Assembly (NCBI GenBank): GCA_046530735.1
Contig: JBHEQV010000005.1
Location: 62,001-126,000, forward strand
From: Arsenophonus sp046530735
GTDB lineage: Bacteria; Pseudomonadota; Gammaproteobacteria; Enterobacterales; Enterobacteriaceae
Reading direction: 5' to 3'
DNA length: 64,000 nucleotides
Shown here: positions 1 to 10,295 of the stretch, piece by piece
Position numbering within the stretch: position 1 is the first letter of the stretch
How the letters are laid out: each line of letters begins with the position of its first letter
Made by a program: the position numbers and the translations under genes
The notes under the pieces: generated by a model
The model's input: only the letters and a program-made list of their open reading frames with translations
The model's database searches: none
Told to the model about the DNA's origin: nothing

Positions 1-260
1 TTCAGCCCTAAAATGAGCACAAAAATAACTGAACCGATATAGAATTAACAAATGCGGACATAATGACAATTTCTATTTTTCTTACAAGAAAAATATGGGA
101 TAATTTAGCAAAAATGTATATATCCCACCAACTAAACTGCTTTTCACCACTGATGATGACTGTAGAATAACTTTCTTGAAAACACGGCGAAAATGTCAAC
201 TGATGAATCAGTTTATGCTATCGAGCGAATGTTTACTTGCAGCACTTCACTTGTACCATA
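1..260. repeat. Dispersed repeat, copy 1 (inverted relative to 22330-22600)
   Basis: The first ~230 bases match, in inverted orientation and with many differences, the stretch at about 22330-22600. Shared landmarks are a block reading like 'aaactgcttttcacc', an AT-rich block around 'aaaaatagaaat', and similar order and spacing. Both copies hold only short open frames. I do not recognise the encoded protein on either strand. Its position just upstream of an IS91-family relic suggests part of a mobile element or a duplicated gene fragment, but this is inference. Confidence 0.45.
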
Positions 261-439
261 ATAGATATGTAGAGTCCGCTACCGCTATTCCTCTTCTAAA
301 TGTTCCAACTACTGTTTTTTCTTATCAAAGCTATAAGTTAAAAACCTGTAGCTTATGCAGCGTTAAAACTAATGAGCACTAGCTAGCATAGTAGGTTTAT
401 ATTTTCCTGATTGCGACTAGCAGTCTATTACTTTCATTA

Positions 440-1492
440 TTCTTATCTTTTTTGACCTTTTCAACAATAACTTGGGTCTTTCAACGCTTTGTTTCGCACT
501 ATAGCGCCTCTCTCGTGCATGCTATAACTGCAGTAAGTACATAAACAGGGTATCAAGATGCTATTTTTTGTGCCTTGCACACTTATGGTTAATAACTCAA
601 TCAAGATAAACATGCTCATATCTCCATCACTCGTGGCGGTCTGGATATTGAATATACTGTATCACGTGAACTGTTCTTCAAAAAGAGCAGTTGAAAAAAT
701 CTGGAGAAGCTCATCATCTGGTTGATCTATCACAGTAATTACCTAAAAATCCCAGATATTACTGGTCTCTAGCGGGTGTGTATCCCCGCAAAAAATCAGT
801 AACGCCGCGCACCCCTGGAGCTACAGTATGGATATTACTGTAGAAACTGTATTTCAATTAAAAGATGAAATTGGTATGGCAGCGTGAATACCTCCTGAGG
901 TGCTATTTTAACCCAGGTATCTGCGTTAAAACCTCGAGATTATCAAGAAGAAAAATGTTTGTATATAATAACTATTACCATCGAACCTAAGCAGTAATAG
1001 CAGTAGACCCTTAACGCAAGAAGAGATGATATCGAGCTATATTAGCTATATTTAGCTAAGTATTTTAAAATAGCGTGTTATTATAGTTTCTTGTAGAATT
1101 ATAAATGAAGTATACCATTACCGAAATTATATAAGGCGTCGAAAATGACGATTTCAAAAAAACTGGAAAAATAAAAGTTCAATATTCTGATGAAAAGATT
1201 TCTGCATAGCAGATTCGTACAAATGTATTCTGTATGTAGCGCGACGGACTACTTTTATGACGCTCAGCTTGACAAGCAAATAACAGGATTGTTATTAGAA
1301 AAAATATATAAAATAAAAAAACGAGGGTTATTAAGCTAAGTCTATGGTTAATATCTCTAAAATTAGTGCATTAGGTTAAATAATACACACTCCAATAATA
1401 TTTTAACTTACAATAGAACCAAAACCAATTCTATTCTTTTTTAGCAAAAAGATATGGATTTTACTCTCTCTTAAAGAGAGATTTAATTTCCT
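440..1492 (+). mobile_element. IS91-family transposase relic, copy 1
   Basis: Decayed transposase of the IS91 (Y2, rolling-circle) family. Across frameshifts and stops the plus strand encodes a stretch resembling the IS91 core, with a 'HTYG' segment and then 'ITRGGLDIEYTVSRELFFKK' (near 590-690). Further on are 'LTQEEMI' (near 1010-1030) and 'DSYKCILY' (near 1215-1240), which match the C-terminal part of this family. The 3' end, near 1320-1490, is shared with copies at 19820-20440, 36900-37930 and 63790-64000. There is no open frame longer than a fragment, so the element is dead. It abuts an IS1595 fragment at its 3' end. Confidence 0.7.
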
Positions 1493-1494
1493 AA

Positions 1495-1665
1495 CTATTA
1501 ATCGGCACAATATTGACATGGTCATGTAAACAATGAGATTCTTGAAGAGTTTAATGTAAAGTGTGTTAACCATTTTTTTAAACTGATCATCGATAAGAAG
1601 TTCATCCTTTGCTCAGATTTAGCTAAATAGTATGAAACCTTTGCTAATATAATCATATTTTAGAA
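1495..1665 (+). mobile_element. IS1595-family transposase fragment
   Basis: Short fragment matching the middle of the IS1595-like relics at 29745-30705, 41800-42790 and 50520-52755. It includes the segment 'NEILEEF' and a 'LCSD' block that corresponds to the conserved catalytic-region motif of this family. It begins directly after the end of the IS91 relic and stops near 1660, where the homology is lost. It is non-coding now. Confidence 0.55.
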
Positions 1666-3402
1666 TGCACTGCAGTCACAATATGTTGGCGATGCCAATC
1701 GCGATTTAAAACTTCATTTCTAATAAAATTAAATTAATCTAATATTATCTATCAAATAAACCGAACAAATTATCTCTACAACTAGAAATAGAATCAAAAA
1801 AGAAATATCTCAATATCTTATGTTTCTTTTTTTGAAAAAAATTATTTTTTAATCATCAATTATGATAGATTATCAATATAGAAATAAAATATATGAACTA
1901 TCATGTTTTTTAATGCGGAAAATATTTCTTCGTAGATCGAAGTTATTAGAAAAGGTAAGAAGATTTATAGGAGCAGGTAGCAGAAGATTGATAAGTGTTA
2001 CAATCTACTTAATAAGTATTTATATAAAGAGTTAAACCTACATTAAAATATGCCAGAAAACAGCTAAAAAAGAATCAGTATCTCTTGAGTAGTTTATAAT
2101 AGGGTTAGCAAAGAAGGAAAGCTAGCCAATAAAGATAATCTATCGTGATAATCAGTTAGAAGATCTTAAAACCATTTTGAATGCGCTATAGCTATTAGAA
2201 CAAGAAAACTTAACTAAATTGCTTAGAGGTATAGAAAGATAATAGAAGTCATGCACCTTCTAGGGTTGCTTGATCCTGACAACCAACCACATACTTAAAC
2301 TAAATAGAAGACAAAAATGAGGTCGATTTATGAAAGGAGTTCCATATCAGAGGAATAATTTAAAGAAATTTAATTCAAAATTGAAATCAGTACTGAAAAT
2401 TATTTTAGAAATATAGGACTCTGGTTCCTGACATTTGAACTAAAACCTGAAATAAGGTTTAACCAGTTAAAATTTTTTGTAAATGCAATTTAAAGAACAT
2501 TAAAGCCTATTTGTAGTGGTATTAAATACATTACTTTTAAATGAAGAATCATTTGTTTTTTAACAATTGGTATTAATTCAGAAAAATTACTTGTAATCTT
2601 AATAAATCCCATGAGTTCCGCTAATTCCTAAATATTCCTGGAAGTTTTAAATAAATTACTTCTCTATAAACTACAGAATAACAAGAATTACGGGCTACGC
2701 AATTTAAGTGAACAGTAATGTGCTATTACTTGGATATCAACGGCGATGATAGGCGTTCTGTTTAGCACGTTATATTTTGAGATTAACCGACTGACGGTGG
2801 TGTGAGCTACGATAAACAGCAGTGAATTTTTCTGATGGAACTGGGGGAACCTTTGTCAAGTATGACTTAAAATCACGTAATGACTATCGAGGTAAAATAC
2901 ATATCTTGACGCTGACCATCCAAGTACTTGTATTAATTAAAACACAAAACGCTATTGTATAAATAGGCAAGTAATATTCTACTGCAGATAGAGCCATGGA
3001 TATTGTTGCTATGAACAAACTTAACAGGGTAAAAGTAACTAACTAACCAGTTGTAAGAGTATAGTAAGCAGTTCTCTGTCGTTAATGACTCGGCAACTAC
3101 ATCATAATGGCAAACTCCAGGCCAACTGTAATAATCTAACTTACTCAGGTTTCGCTACAAAACTATCAATAGAGAGCGAGCATGATAATAAACTCATCGA
3201 AAGCCGTTATAAGTGAAGGAAGAACGCTTTGATGAACCATCATAACAGATCTCAACATCGCAAGTACTGGAACACACTGCACGCCCTTGATGAACAAATC
3301 AATAGCGTTGAGAATATTCAACAATCCCTAAGACTGGTTTTTGGTACCTCGAAAGATAGCAATCTGCATTGACCAAATTTTAACAGTACCTGTATTGCTA
3401 TC
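1666..3402. other. Gene-free decayed DNA
   Basis: No open frame of useful length and no family I can recognise. The left part (1700-1960) is extremely AT-rich. Between about 2690 and 3360 the base composition is more balanced and short coding-like stretches occur on the plus strand (for example 'DEQINSVENIQQSL' near 3280-3330), suggesting the remains of one or more genes. I cannot name them. Confidence 0.5.
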
Positions 3403-4798
3403 GAGTGATGCTCATTTTTATGTATGAATTTCAATGATCCTGATATATCCATATAATTAATTTCATTAATAATTTTAATAACAGAAAGATGATATGTTAT
3501 GAAAGTCTACTCTACAGGTATCCGCGAAACTAGATGTTACCTCTGATTCTTTCCATGAATTCATCCGTAATGCTGCGCTAAATAGTTGATAGCAATGTTA
3601 TTAAAACTGAGCTTGAAGATATTACTCAGAGTATCTTACTCAAGATCACCTTGTCTACAGATCTCATCTGTCATCCGTAATGGTTATTTACCATAATGAA
3701 CCACATAAACTGCTATTTCTGATGTTAAGATTAAGGTGCCTAAGATTAGGGAAATTACATCGGGTAATTGACGGAATATTCTTTAATAGCTTATTGCTAT
3801 CGTTTTATCTAAAGTATACAAAAATCAGAGAAGAGTTTCTACCATGGGCTATATACCTGCAAATCCATCTCCACCCGTAATTTTCACGAATCTCTGAGCG
3901 CACTTCACGGTGAAAGCGCGTGATCTCTTTGCGAATACCTATCAGCAGACTGAAAAAATAATGACTTAAAGAGGATTGGTAATGATGTCTGGATAATTTA
4001 GCAATATATGCTACGTTCATTTCTTAGCTGATGGCATTATACCGTTTTATCAGGCAAGTTGATCGCCATCGTCTGCTGCTCATTATTGACGGCACTGTGC
4101 ATAAATCCCCTAAAAACAGTTATCCTAAAAGATGCTTATTGAGAATTAGAAGCGAACTGTGGGTTGAACTTATTAATGAGATACTAAAGGAGGCTTAACT
4201 ATATTTCCTATGGTTGCCACTAGAGATAGTTCTCTTTGATTTTGAAATGAATATAAAGATATTTCTGGATGTGTAGCATAAATTTATGTTGGATACACAA
4301 AACAACTAATGCACTGCTTTACTCCTAAAAGACATGCAGCATCGAAAGTTACGAGTGAGTTGCTGGAGGTCTGACTAGAAGAAAACTATGATATCTCTAA
4401 TAAAGCCTAATATTTTATTGGTAAAGTTTTTAGCAAAGTACCATCCTGCAGAGATGAGGAAGCTGAAGAAAGAGTGAAAAGAATGACTGGCATTCTATGA
4501 CATCTCCCATCAGCACACTGGAACGTTAATAAGAACTATAAATCTAAATGAATTGAGTTTTATGATAGTAAGGTTATAACCTTTACTTACTAAGCCGCTA
4601 TAGTTTAATAAAAACAATCCTTCAAATGCTATTTAAGCTGCTACAGTCTAATCAAAAAAAACTGGAGCAACAGCCTAATGAAATTTAAGCAGGTGACCTC
4701 TGGTACTAATAACATCTAATTTAAGAATAGAGAACAGATTTATGAAGTATCATAGTGGAGCCCTGACCATCCTACATACACCAAATTTGCTAATAACT
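3403..4798 (+). mobile_element. IS256-family relic, copy 1
   Basis: Near-full-length (about 1.4 kb) but dead insertion sequence. Recognition rests on comparison with the other copies and on transposase segments readable through frameshifts: an N-terminal 'RNGYLP'-like region, a 'VKVPKIR'-like block, an 'EELLPW' block, and the family's 'KPKVKGK' and 'WHH/HWxxIRTTNPIES'-like regions. The ends resemble imperfect inverted repeats: the left end is close to gttatgctcatttctggtgt and the right end is the complement of gttattagcaaatttggtgt. Many stops and frameshifts exclude a functional transposase. Confidence 0.75.
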
Positions 4799-4954
4799 TT
4801 ATTTCGATAATTATTTATTAATTAATAATTATCTATATAATAGTAATTAATAATTTGATTTTTTATAAAAATTTATATTTATCTAAGGCTTAAGGAGTGA
4901 TTGCATTTATTAAATATAAAATTCAATTTTCTATTATGATAATATAGTGACATA

Positions 4955-5443
4955 ATGAATATTAGTTTAATTGCGGCAATGACGGAAAATCATGTAATTG
5001 GTTTAGAAAATAATATGCCATGGTTCTTATCCGATGATTTAACCTGGTTTAAGCGTAATACATTAAATAAGCCAGTTATAATGGGACGTATAACTTACGA
5101 ATCTATAGGTAAACCTTTACCTAAACGTTTGAATATTATTCTTAGTCATACTCATTTGAGTAATGATAATAGCGTTATTTTGGTTAACTCAGTTGATGAA
5201 GCCATATCTAAAGCAGGAAAAGCAGAAGAAGTAATAATTATAGGCGGAGGAAAAATTTATGAATTATTCTTGCCTCTAGCAAATCGTCTTTACCTAACAC
5301 ATGTAGATGCAAAAATAATTGGTGACACCTATTTCCCTGCTTATCAAGCTGATGAATGGGACTCAGTATTTACTGAATTCCATCAAAAAGATGATAAAAA
5401 TTCTCATAATTATTATTTTGAAATATTAGAACAACGCTCATAA
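4955..5443 (+). CDS. folA: Dihydrofolate reductase
   Basis: Reduces dihydrofolate to tetrahydrofolate with NADPH in the cytosol, regenerating the folate consumed by ThyA, which is also present in this window. The protein is 162 residues, close to the 159 of E. coli, and aligns end to end. It has the N-terminal 'ISLIAAM' strand, the 'NNMPW' substrate loop, the acidic catalytic residue in 'SDDLTWFKR' (Asp28, equivalent to E. coli Asp27), 'NKPVIMGR' for cofactor binding, 'IIIGGGKIYE', and a C-terminal 'FEILEQR'. The start is the first ATG of the frame and matches the family start. No strong ribosome binding site is visible. Its position next to apaH, on the opposite strand, is the enterobacterial arrangement, although 1.8 kb of IS debris now separates the two genes. 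The gene appears intact and is the only one in the first 7 kb. Confidence 0.97.
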   Translation: MNISLIAAMTENHVIGLENNMPWFLSDDLTWFKRNTLNKPVIMGRITYESIGKPLPKRLNIILSHTHLSNDNSVILVNSVDEAISKAGKAEEVIIIGGGKIYELFLPLANRLYLTHVDAKIIGDTYFPAYQADEWDSVFTEFHQKDDKNSHNYYFEILEQRS

Positions 5444-5470
5444 AGCTATGTAAGATACTTAGTATAATAA

Positions 5471-6798
5471 AAAAACTAAAGGTATAAGAAAATCTAATGC
5501 ATGAAGGCAGACTACGCCACCCATTTTATGCTTTATAAATCTGTCATTCATCCTTTCAAATCCACTTACCCGGTTCTCCAGTCCGCTTAAGCAGACGAAA
5601 TCAGCTAAAATAGCATTAAAATGGTATTTTTTAAAGCACAGTGCTTCGTGTATCGATTTCATAACCTTATTGTTGCAAAAGGCAACTCAATCAGATTCTT
5701 CATTTTTATTGATTCCCAGTGCTTGACGAAAAGTTATGGAAGAAGGATGGGATCTTCTCTATCGATTTTTCTCCAGCTTCTTTATCGCTAGCAGAATACG
5801 CTGAAAAATTGTTAATAAAACATCAAGAAATTTATTAGAAGCATCGTAACTCTCTAGTAATCGTAGCTCTCGCAATTCAGCTTTAACTTTTAGTATATTA
5901 ACTTTTAGATAACGTTAATGCTGCATATCTTCTAGAATATCTTTACCATTACATTCCAAAAACTAAAGGCATTGGCTTCCGTAGAAAGCCTGGGAGATTC
6001 AGTTAATCTGCTCCGCGCTTGCCCATCCCATTAAAAAGTTAGGCACAGTTTGCTTTTGACACTTGATAAGCATTTTGACTACAGCTATCTCATTTACGGC
6101 CATTCATAGTGATGCCAATAATTAAGCAGTAGGCAAAGACAATTAGTTTGCCTGAAAAACTATATATCATTGGCCAAGTAATAAATGTAGAAAGTATCGC
6201 TAAATTACGCAGCTACCAATTGCTTATGCTCTTTAAGGCATCAGTGTTGCAGTTTACTGATGGATTTTCTGCAGAGAGACCATGTGCTTTTTACTGATAA
6301 CTGCTGCAGAGTTTCGTGAAAATCATTGGTGAATATGACTTAAAAGTACATAGCTATATGCTAAAACTCTTCGATGTTTTATACGCTTAAGATAAGGCAG
6401 TATCAATGAGGTGTTAAAAATATATTCCGTTTCCACTGCGATTCCATTAACCTTAGCAATTTAACTTAAACATAGACAATACCGTTTTGTAACTTGGCTG
6501 TAGCAAATAACCGTTAGGGTCTACGGAATGACGTACATCAATAAAACAGAATTAAGCATGTTATTGCAACATGATGGCTTTGAGCTCAACATCAACATCA
6601 GTGCCTCTCAGCTACCTGAGACCATTATGAATGCATTCATGAAAGGGATCAGAGGTAATATCTGGTTTTGCAGATACCTTGTAGGCTAGACTTTTCATGG
6701 CATATAATCTCTATTATATTAAAATCATTCATGAAAGTAATCAGCAGAATTAGTCTATCATAGCTAAAACCTCATACACCAGAAATGAGCATAACTTT
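5471..6798 (-). mobile_element. IS256-family relic, copy 2 (minus strand)
   Basis: Inverted relative to copy 1. The complement of the right end matches the IS256 left terminal repeat of the other copies (start near 6798), and the region near 5600-5720 matches the 3' part of the transposase found in copies such as 20445-21864. All frames are broken. It starts 27 bases after the folA stop codon and fills most of the folA-apaH gap. Confidence 0.7.
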
Positions 6799-6849
6799 AT
6801 ATCACTTCCATAAAAGTAGTATATTTTTTTAAATAATTTATATTTAAAT

Positions 6850-7190
6850 TTAACTAATCTTTCATAGACTAAAATGGAGTTTTACTACTCAATACTAATT
6901 GAGGCAATTCCTGATTGTACAGATAAATATATCGTATAGAATGATCTCAAGATCTTCACTAGAAGTTAAGTGATGGGTTTTCAGCGCATCTTCTATATGC
7001 CAATTAAATTACTTGATTCTATGCCATTCGTTTAAGGATGCACCGGTGTCAGGTAATCGGTATTATATACTAATCTCTGCATAGAAACGATTGAATTCCT
7101 ATTTTCTAATGGCTGAACATTTTTGCAGACCAGAAGGCGGTCTATAAATTCTATTTATAGCAATAGAGTTAATTAAGGATATAATAGTGG
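6850..7190 (-). mobile_element. IS481-family transposase fragment (C-terminal part)
   Basis: On the minus strand, the remains of the C-terminal region of an IS481-type DDE transposase. Broken frames read like 'RYIYLYNQELPQLVLSSKTP' followed by 'SMKD', matching the family's 'RYVWLYNQQLPQ-AL-SKTP-QAM' region. A matching fragment lies at 15250-15750, and a more complete copy at 52755-53575. It has no N-terminal half and cannot encode a transposase. Confidence 0.65.
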
Positions 7191-7246
7191 TCTAGGACTA
7201 AATACTTATATTCTACTATCTATTAAATAATAGAATAAGCATAGTG

Positions 7247-8068
7247 TTAGGTATCTTTTGTGAATGCAGGCTGGCGAAAATACTTTTTGTCTTCCCAGTG
7301 TAATAAAGTCAACTTTCCTCCCCAGCAACAACCGGTATCAAGCCCATAAATACCTTTAGGTATCCCTTTTCCTTCAAGGGAAGCCCAATGACCAAAAATA
7401 ATAGTATATTCTTGTGGTATTTTTCTTGGTAGATCAAACCAAGGCTTTAAAGGAGAAGGTGTGTTTTCAGGTTTATTTTTCCAGATCATATTTAACTGAC
7501 CGTCAGGAAAGCAATAACGCATACGAGTTAAGGCATTAGTATTAAAACGTAAACGGGATAATCCTGTTAGGCTTGGTGACCAGTTCTTCGGTGTATTGCC
7601 ATACATGGCGTTGATAAATAAAGGATATGCATCACTACTAAGTATAGTCTCTACTTCTTTAGCACACATCTTAGCTGTTTCTAAATCCCATTGGGGTATG
7701 ATCCCTGCATGTGCCATGATGATTTTTTTCTTATTATCAACTTGTAATAATGGTTGGTGTCGCAACCAATTAACTAATTTATCAGCATCAGACGCTGTCA
7801 GTAATTTTTTCAGTTTATCTTTTGGTTTATTATGTGTCATATTGAGATATTCACCGATAAGATTAAGATCATGATTACCTAGTACCATTCTAACAGATAA
7901 TCTTAATCTTTTAATATAACGTAAAACTTTTAGAGAATCCGGCCCGCGGGATACAAGATCACCGGTCAGCCATAACACATCTTTTTTTGGTTCAAATTTT
8001 ACTTGTTTAAGAACTGCTCTAAGTTCACGATAGCAACCGTGAATATCTCCTATAAGATAAGTAGCCAT
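7247..8068 (-). CDS. apaH: Diadenosine tetraphosphatase (symmetrical)
   Basis: Hydrolyses diadenosine tetraphosphate (Ap4A) to two ADP, and in E. coli also removes Np4 caps from RNA. The 273-residue protein (280 in E. coli) carries the full metallophosphoesterase signature: GDIHG at residues 7-11, GDLVSRG at 36-42 and GNHD at 64-67, with 'HAGIIPQW' and 'IFGHWASLEGK' further on. It is the last gene of the surA-pdxA-rsmA-apaG-apaH run, 13 bases after apaG on the same strand, and is probably cotranscribed. The C-terminus is slightly shorter than in free-living relatives. RppH, another enzyme acting on RNA 5' ends, is also kept in this window. Confidence 0.96.
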   Translation of the reverse strand: MATYLIGDIHGCYRELRAVLKQVKFEPKKDVLWLTGDLVSRGPDSLKVLRYIKRLRLSVRMVLGNHDLNLIGEYLNMTHNKPKDKLKKLLTASDADKLVNWLRHQPLLQVDNKKKIIMAHAGIIPQWDLETAKMCAKEVETILSSDAYPLFINAMYGNTPKNWSPSLTGLSRLRFNTNALTRMRYCFPDGQLNMIWKNKPENTPSPLKPWFDLPRKIPQEYTIIFGHWASLEGKGIPKGIYGLDTGCCWGGKLTLLHWEDKKYFRQPAFTKDT

Positions 8069-8081
8069 AATTAGTTTAATC

Positions 8082-8459
8082 TTAGTTTATAAGTGTTGGG
8101 ATAGCAAGACGAAAGACTGGGATATCAACATAAAAATTTTTACCATCATTATCTAACATCACATAATGGCCTTCCATAGTTCCCATTGGTGTTTCTATAA
8201 TGGCGCCACTAGTATAATAAAATTCGGCGGTTTGTTGAATGATAGGTTGTTCTCCTACGACACCCTTTCCTTGTACTTCAGTACGTTTACCATCACTATT
8301 GGTAATCAACCAATAACGACTGATTAATTGTACCGGAGTACGCCCAAGATTACGAATAGAAACCGTATAAGCAAAAACAAATCTAGCTTCTTCTGGTAAA
8401 GATTGATTTTCAATATAGACACTTTGAACTTGTATATAGATATTAGGTTCATTTAGCAT
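8082..8459 (-). CDS. apaG: ApaG protein (DUF525, immunoglobulin-like fold)
   Basis: Small cytosolic protein of the ApaG family, of poorly defined function, normally found next to apaH and rsmA. From the chosen start it is 125 residues, the same as in E. coli, and aligns throughout: 'IYIQVQSVYIENQS', 'FAYTVSIRNLGRTPVQL', 'RYWLITNSDGKRTEVQG', 'GVVGEQP', 'YTSGAIIETPMGTMEGHY' and 'IDIPVFRLAIP'-like ending. An ATG 21 bases further upstream is in frame, but the internal ATG at 8459 has a strong ggggg block a few bases before it and matches the family N-terminus. It is therefore preferred. The gene lies 23 bases after rsmA and 13 before apaH, in the same order as in E. coli. Confidence 0.93.
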   Translation of the reverse strand: MLNEPNIYIQVQSVYIENQSLPEEARFVFAYTVSIRNLGRTPVQLISRYWLITNSDGKRTEVQGKGVVGEQPIIQQTAEFYYTSGAIIETPMGTMEGHYVMLDNDGKNFYVDIPVFRLAIPTLIN

Positions 8460-8482
8460 AGTGCCCCCAAAGTTTGTCACTA

Positions 8483-9292
8483 TTAGTTAGTGATTTTAGC
8501 TAATCTGCTGGCTAACTTGCAATAATTTTCTACTGAAATATTTTCAGCGCGACAATTTGAATCAATACCTAATTGTTCAAAATCCTGCTCACTAAATAAA
8601 TCACTTAAACTATTACGAATAGTTTTACGTCGTTGATTAAACCCCTGTGTAGTAATACGACTTAATAAGTCGACATCACAAATAGGGTAATGGTTTCGTT
8701 GATGAGGAATTAAACGTATAACAGCTGAATCTACTTTTGGTGCTGGCGTAAAAGCTGATGGTGGTACAGCTAAAATAGAAATTATCTGACAATAATATTG
8801 CGCCATAACGCTAAGGCGACCATATGCTTTAGTATTTGGTCCTGCAACTAAGCGATTTACAACCTCTTTCTGAAGCATAAAATTCATATCAGCAATGGCA
8901 TTAGTATAAGTAAAAAGATGGAACATTAAATGAGTTGAAATATTATAAGGAAGATTACCGAACACTCTAAGAGGTTGACTTTTTTCTTTCGCTATTGCGC
9001 CAAAATCAATCGTCATTACATCGTTTGATATAATTGTTATCTTAGCACTCAGCACAGGATGCGCAGCTAAACGGGCAGCAAGATTACGATCTAACTCAAT
9101 TACCGTTATATTTTCTATATGCTTAGTCATAGGTAATGTTAGAGCACCTAAACCAGGACCTATTTCAACAATAGATTGATCAGATTTTGGGTTAAAAGCA
9201 GTAACTATATTGTTAATAACAAATGGGTCAGTTAAAAAATTTTGCCCAAAGCGCTTACGGGCAAAGTGCCCTTCATGGATTCGTTTGTTCAT
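8483..9292 (-). CDS. rsmA: 16S rRNA (adenine(1518)-N6/adenine(1519)-N6)-dimethyltransferase
   Basis: RsmA (KsgA) dimethylates two adjacent adenines in the 3' terminal hairpin of 16S rRNA during late 30S assembly, using S-adenosylmethionine. The 269-residue protein (273 in E. coli) has 'RKRFGQNFL' at the N-terminus, the SAM-binding 'EIGPGLGALT' at about residues 43-52, 'VIELDRNLA', the catalytic 'NLPYN' motif, and 'FTPAPKVDSAVIRL' followed by 'QRRKTIRNSL' in the C-terminal domain. The start overlaps the end of pdxA by 20 bases, which implies translational coupling. It is intact and sits in its ancestral operon. Confidence 0.97.
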   Translation of the reverse strand: MNKRIHEGHFARKRFGQNFLTDPFVINNIVTAFNPKSDQSIVEIGPGLGALTLPMTKHIENITVIELDRNLAARLAAHPVLSAKITIISNDVMTIDFGAIAKEKSQPLRVFGNLPYNISTHLMFHLFTYTNAIADMNFMLQKEVVNRLVAGPNTKAYGRLSVMAQYYCQIISILAVPPSAFTPAPKVDSAVIRLIPHQRNHYPICDVDLLSRITTQGFNQRRKTIRNSLSDLFSEQDFEQLGIDSNCRAENISVENYCKLASRLAKITN

Positions 9293-10295
9293 TGTTATTT
9301 TGTATCAATTTAATAGCTAATTTTAAGGCGGTCATAAAACTATTAACATCTGCATGCCCACCTCCTGCTAACTCGATCGCTGTACCATGGTCAACTGATG
9401 TACGGATAAATGGTAATCCTAAAGTAATGTTTACCGCGTTCCCAAAACCTTGATATTTTAGAACAGGCAGACCTTGATCATGATACATAGTTAAAATTAC
9501 ATCAGCTTTGTTCAGATATTTTGGTTGGAATAAGGTATCCGCTGAGAAAGGGCCATAAAGTTGCAATCCTTCATGACGTAATTTCTTGATAACTGGGATG
9601 ATAATGTCAATTTCCTCATATCCCATATGTCCGCCTTCGCCGGCATGAGGATTTAATCCAGAGATATAAATAGCAGGTGTTTTAATGCCAAATTTATATT
9701 TTAATTCATGATTTAAAATATAAATAACTTCTTGTAGACTCTGAAAAGTAATTGCATCTGAAACCTGTTTTAGAGGTAAATGGGTTGTTGCCAGCGCAAC
9801 ACGCAATGTTTCTGTCGTTAACATCATGACGACTTTTTTTGTTTTACTTTTATCAGCAAAAAATTCAGTATGCCCGGTAAATGGAATTCCTGCATCATTG
9901 ATAATTCCTTTATGGACAGGGCCAGTAACTAATGCTGAAAATTCACCTGTCATACAGCCATTATAAGCGCAGTTAAGTGTTTCTATTACATAAGTACTAT
10001 TTTGTTTATTAAGTTGACCTGCTTTAACCGGTGCAGATAATTTTATCGGCAATACCGTTAATGTTTTTACAGCTTGGTTGTTATTCTGTGCTTCAGATGA
10101 ATAGATAGTTAATTCTAATTCTAAGCCAAGTTGATCAGCTCTAGTTATCAGCAGGTCTGGATCAGCACAAACAACTAATCTAACCGGCCAATTTTGTTGA
10201 GCTAGTTGGATTAAAATATCAGGACCCACTCCTGACGGTTCACCAGGAGTTAGAACGATAGTATTAGTTTTTTTACCATAAAGATTACTGTGCAT
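9273..10295 (-). CDS. pdxA: 4-hydroxythreonine-4-phosphate dehydrogenase
   Basis: NAD-dependent enzyme of the DXP-dependent vitamin B6 pathway. It oxidises 4-phosphohydroxythreonine, giving the aminoacetone phosphate that PdxJ condenses into pyridoxine phosphate. It aligns over its whole length with E. coli PdxA (329 residues): 'TPGEPSGVGPD' at the N-terminus, 'TGPVHKGIINDAGIPFTGHTE'-type core, and the three metal-binding histidine regions 'ATTHLPL', 'NPHAGEGGHMG' and 'MYHDQGLP', then 'IRTSVDHGTAIELAG'. Two close ATG codons exist (10304 and 10295). Neither has a clear ribosome binding site and both overlap the surA stop; I chose the inner one, which better fits the family length. It overlaps rsmA by 20 bases. 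Retention suggests B6 synthesis matters, but the rest of the pathway is not in this window. Confidence 0.95.
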   Translation of the reverse strand: MHSNLYGKKTNTIVLTPGEPSGVGPDILIQLAQQNWPVRLVVCADPDLLITRADQLGLELELTIYSSEAQNNNQAVKTLTVLPIKLSAPVKAGQLNKQNSTYVIETLNCAYNGCMTGEFSALVTGPVHKGIINDAGIPFTGHTEFFADKSKTKKVVMMLTTETLRVALATTHLPLKQVSDAITFQSLQEVIYILNHELKYKFGIKTPAIYISGLNPHAGEGGHMGYEEIDIIIPVIKKLRHEGLQLYGPFSADTLFQPKYLNKADVILTMYHDQGLPVLKYQGFGNAVNITLGLPFIRTSVDHGTAIELAGGGHADVNSFMTALKLAIKLIQNNNEQTNP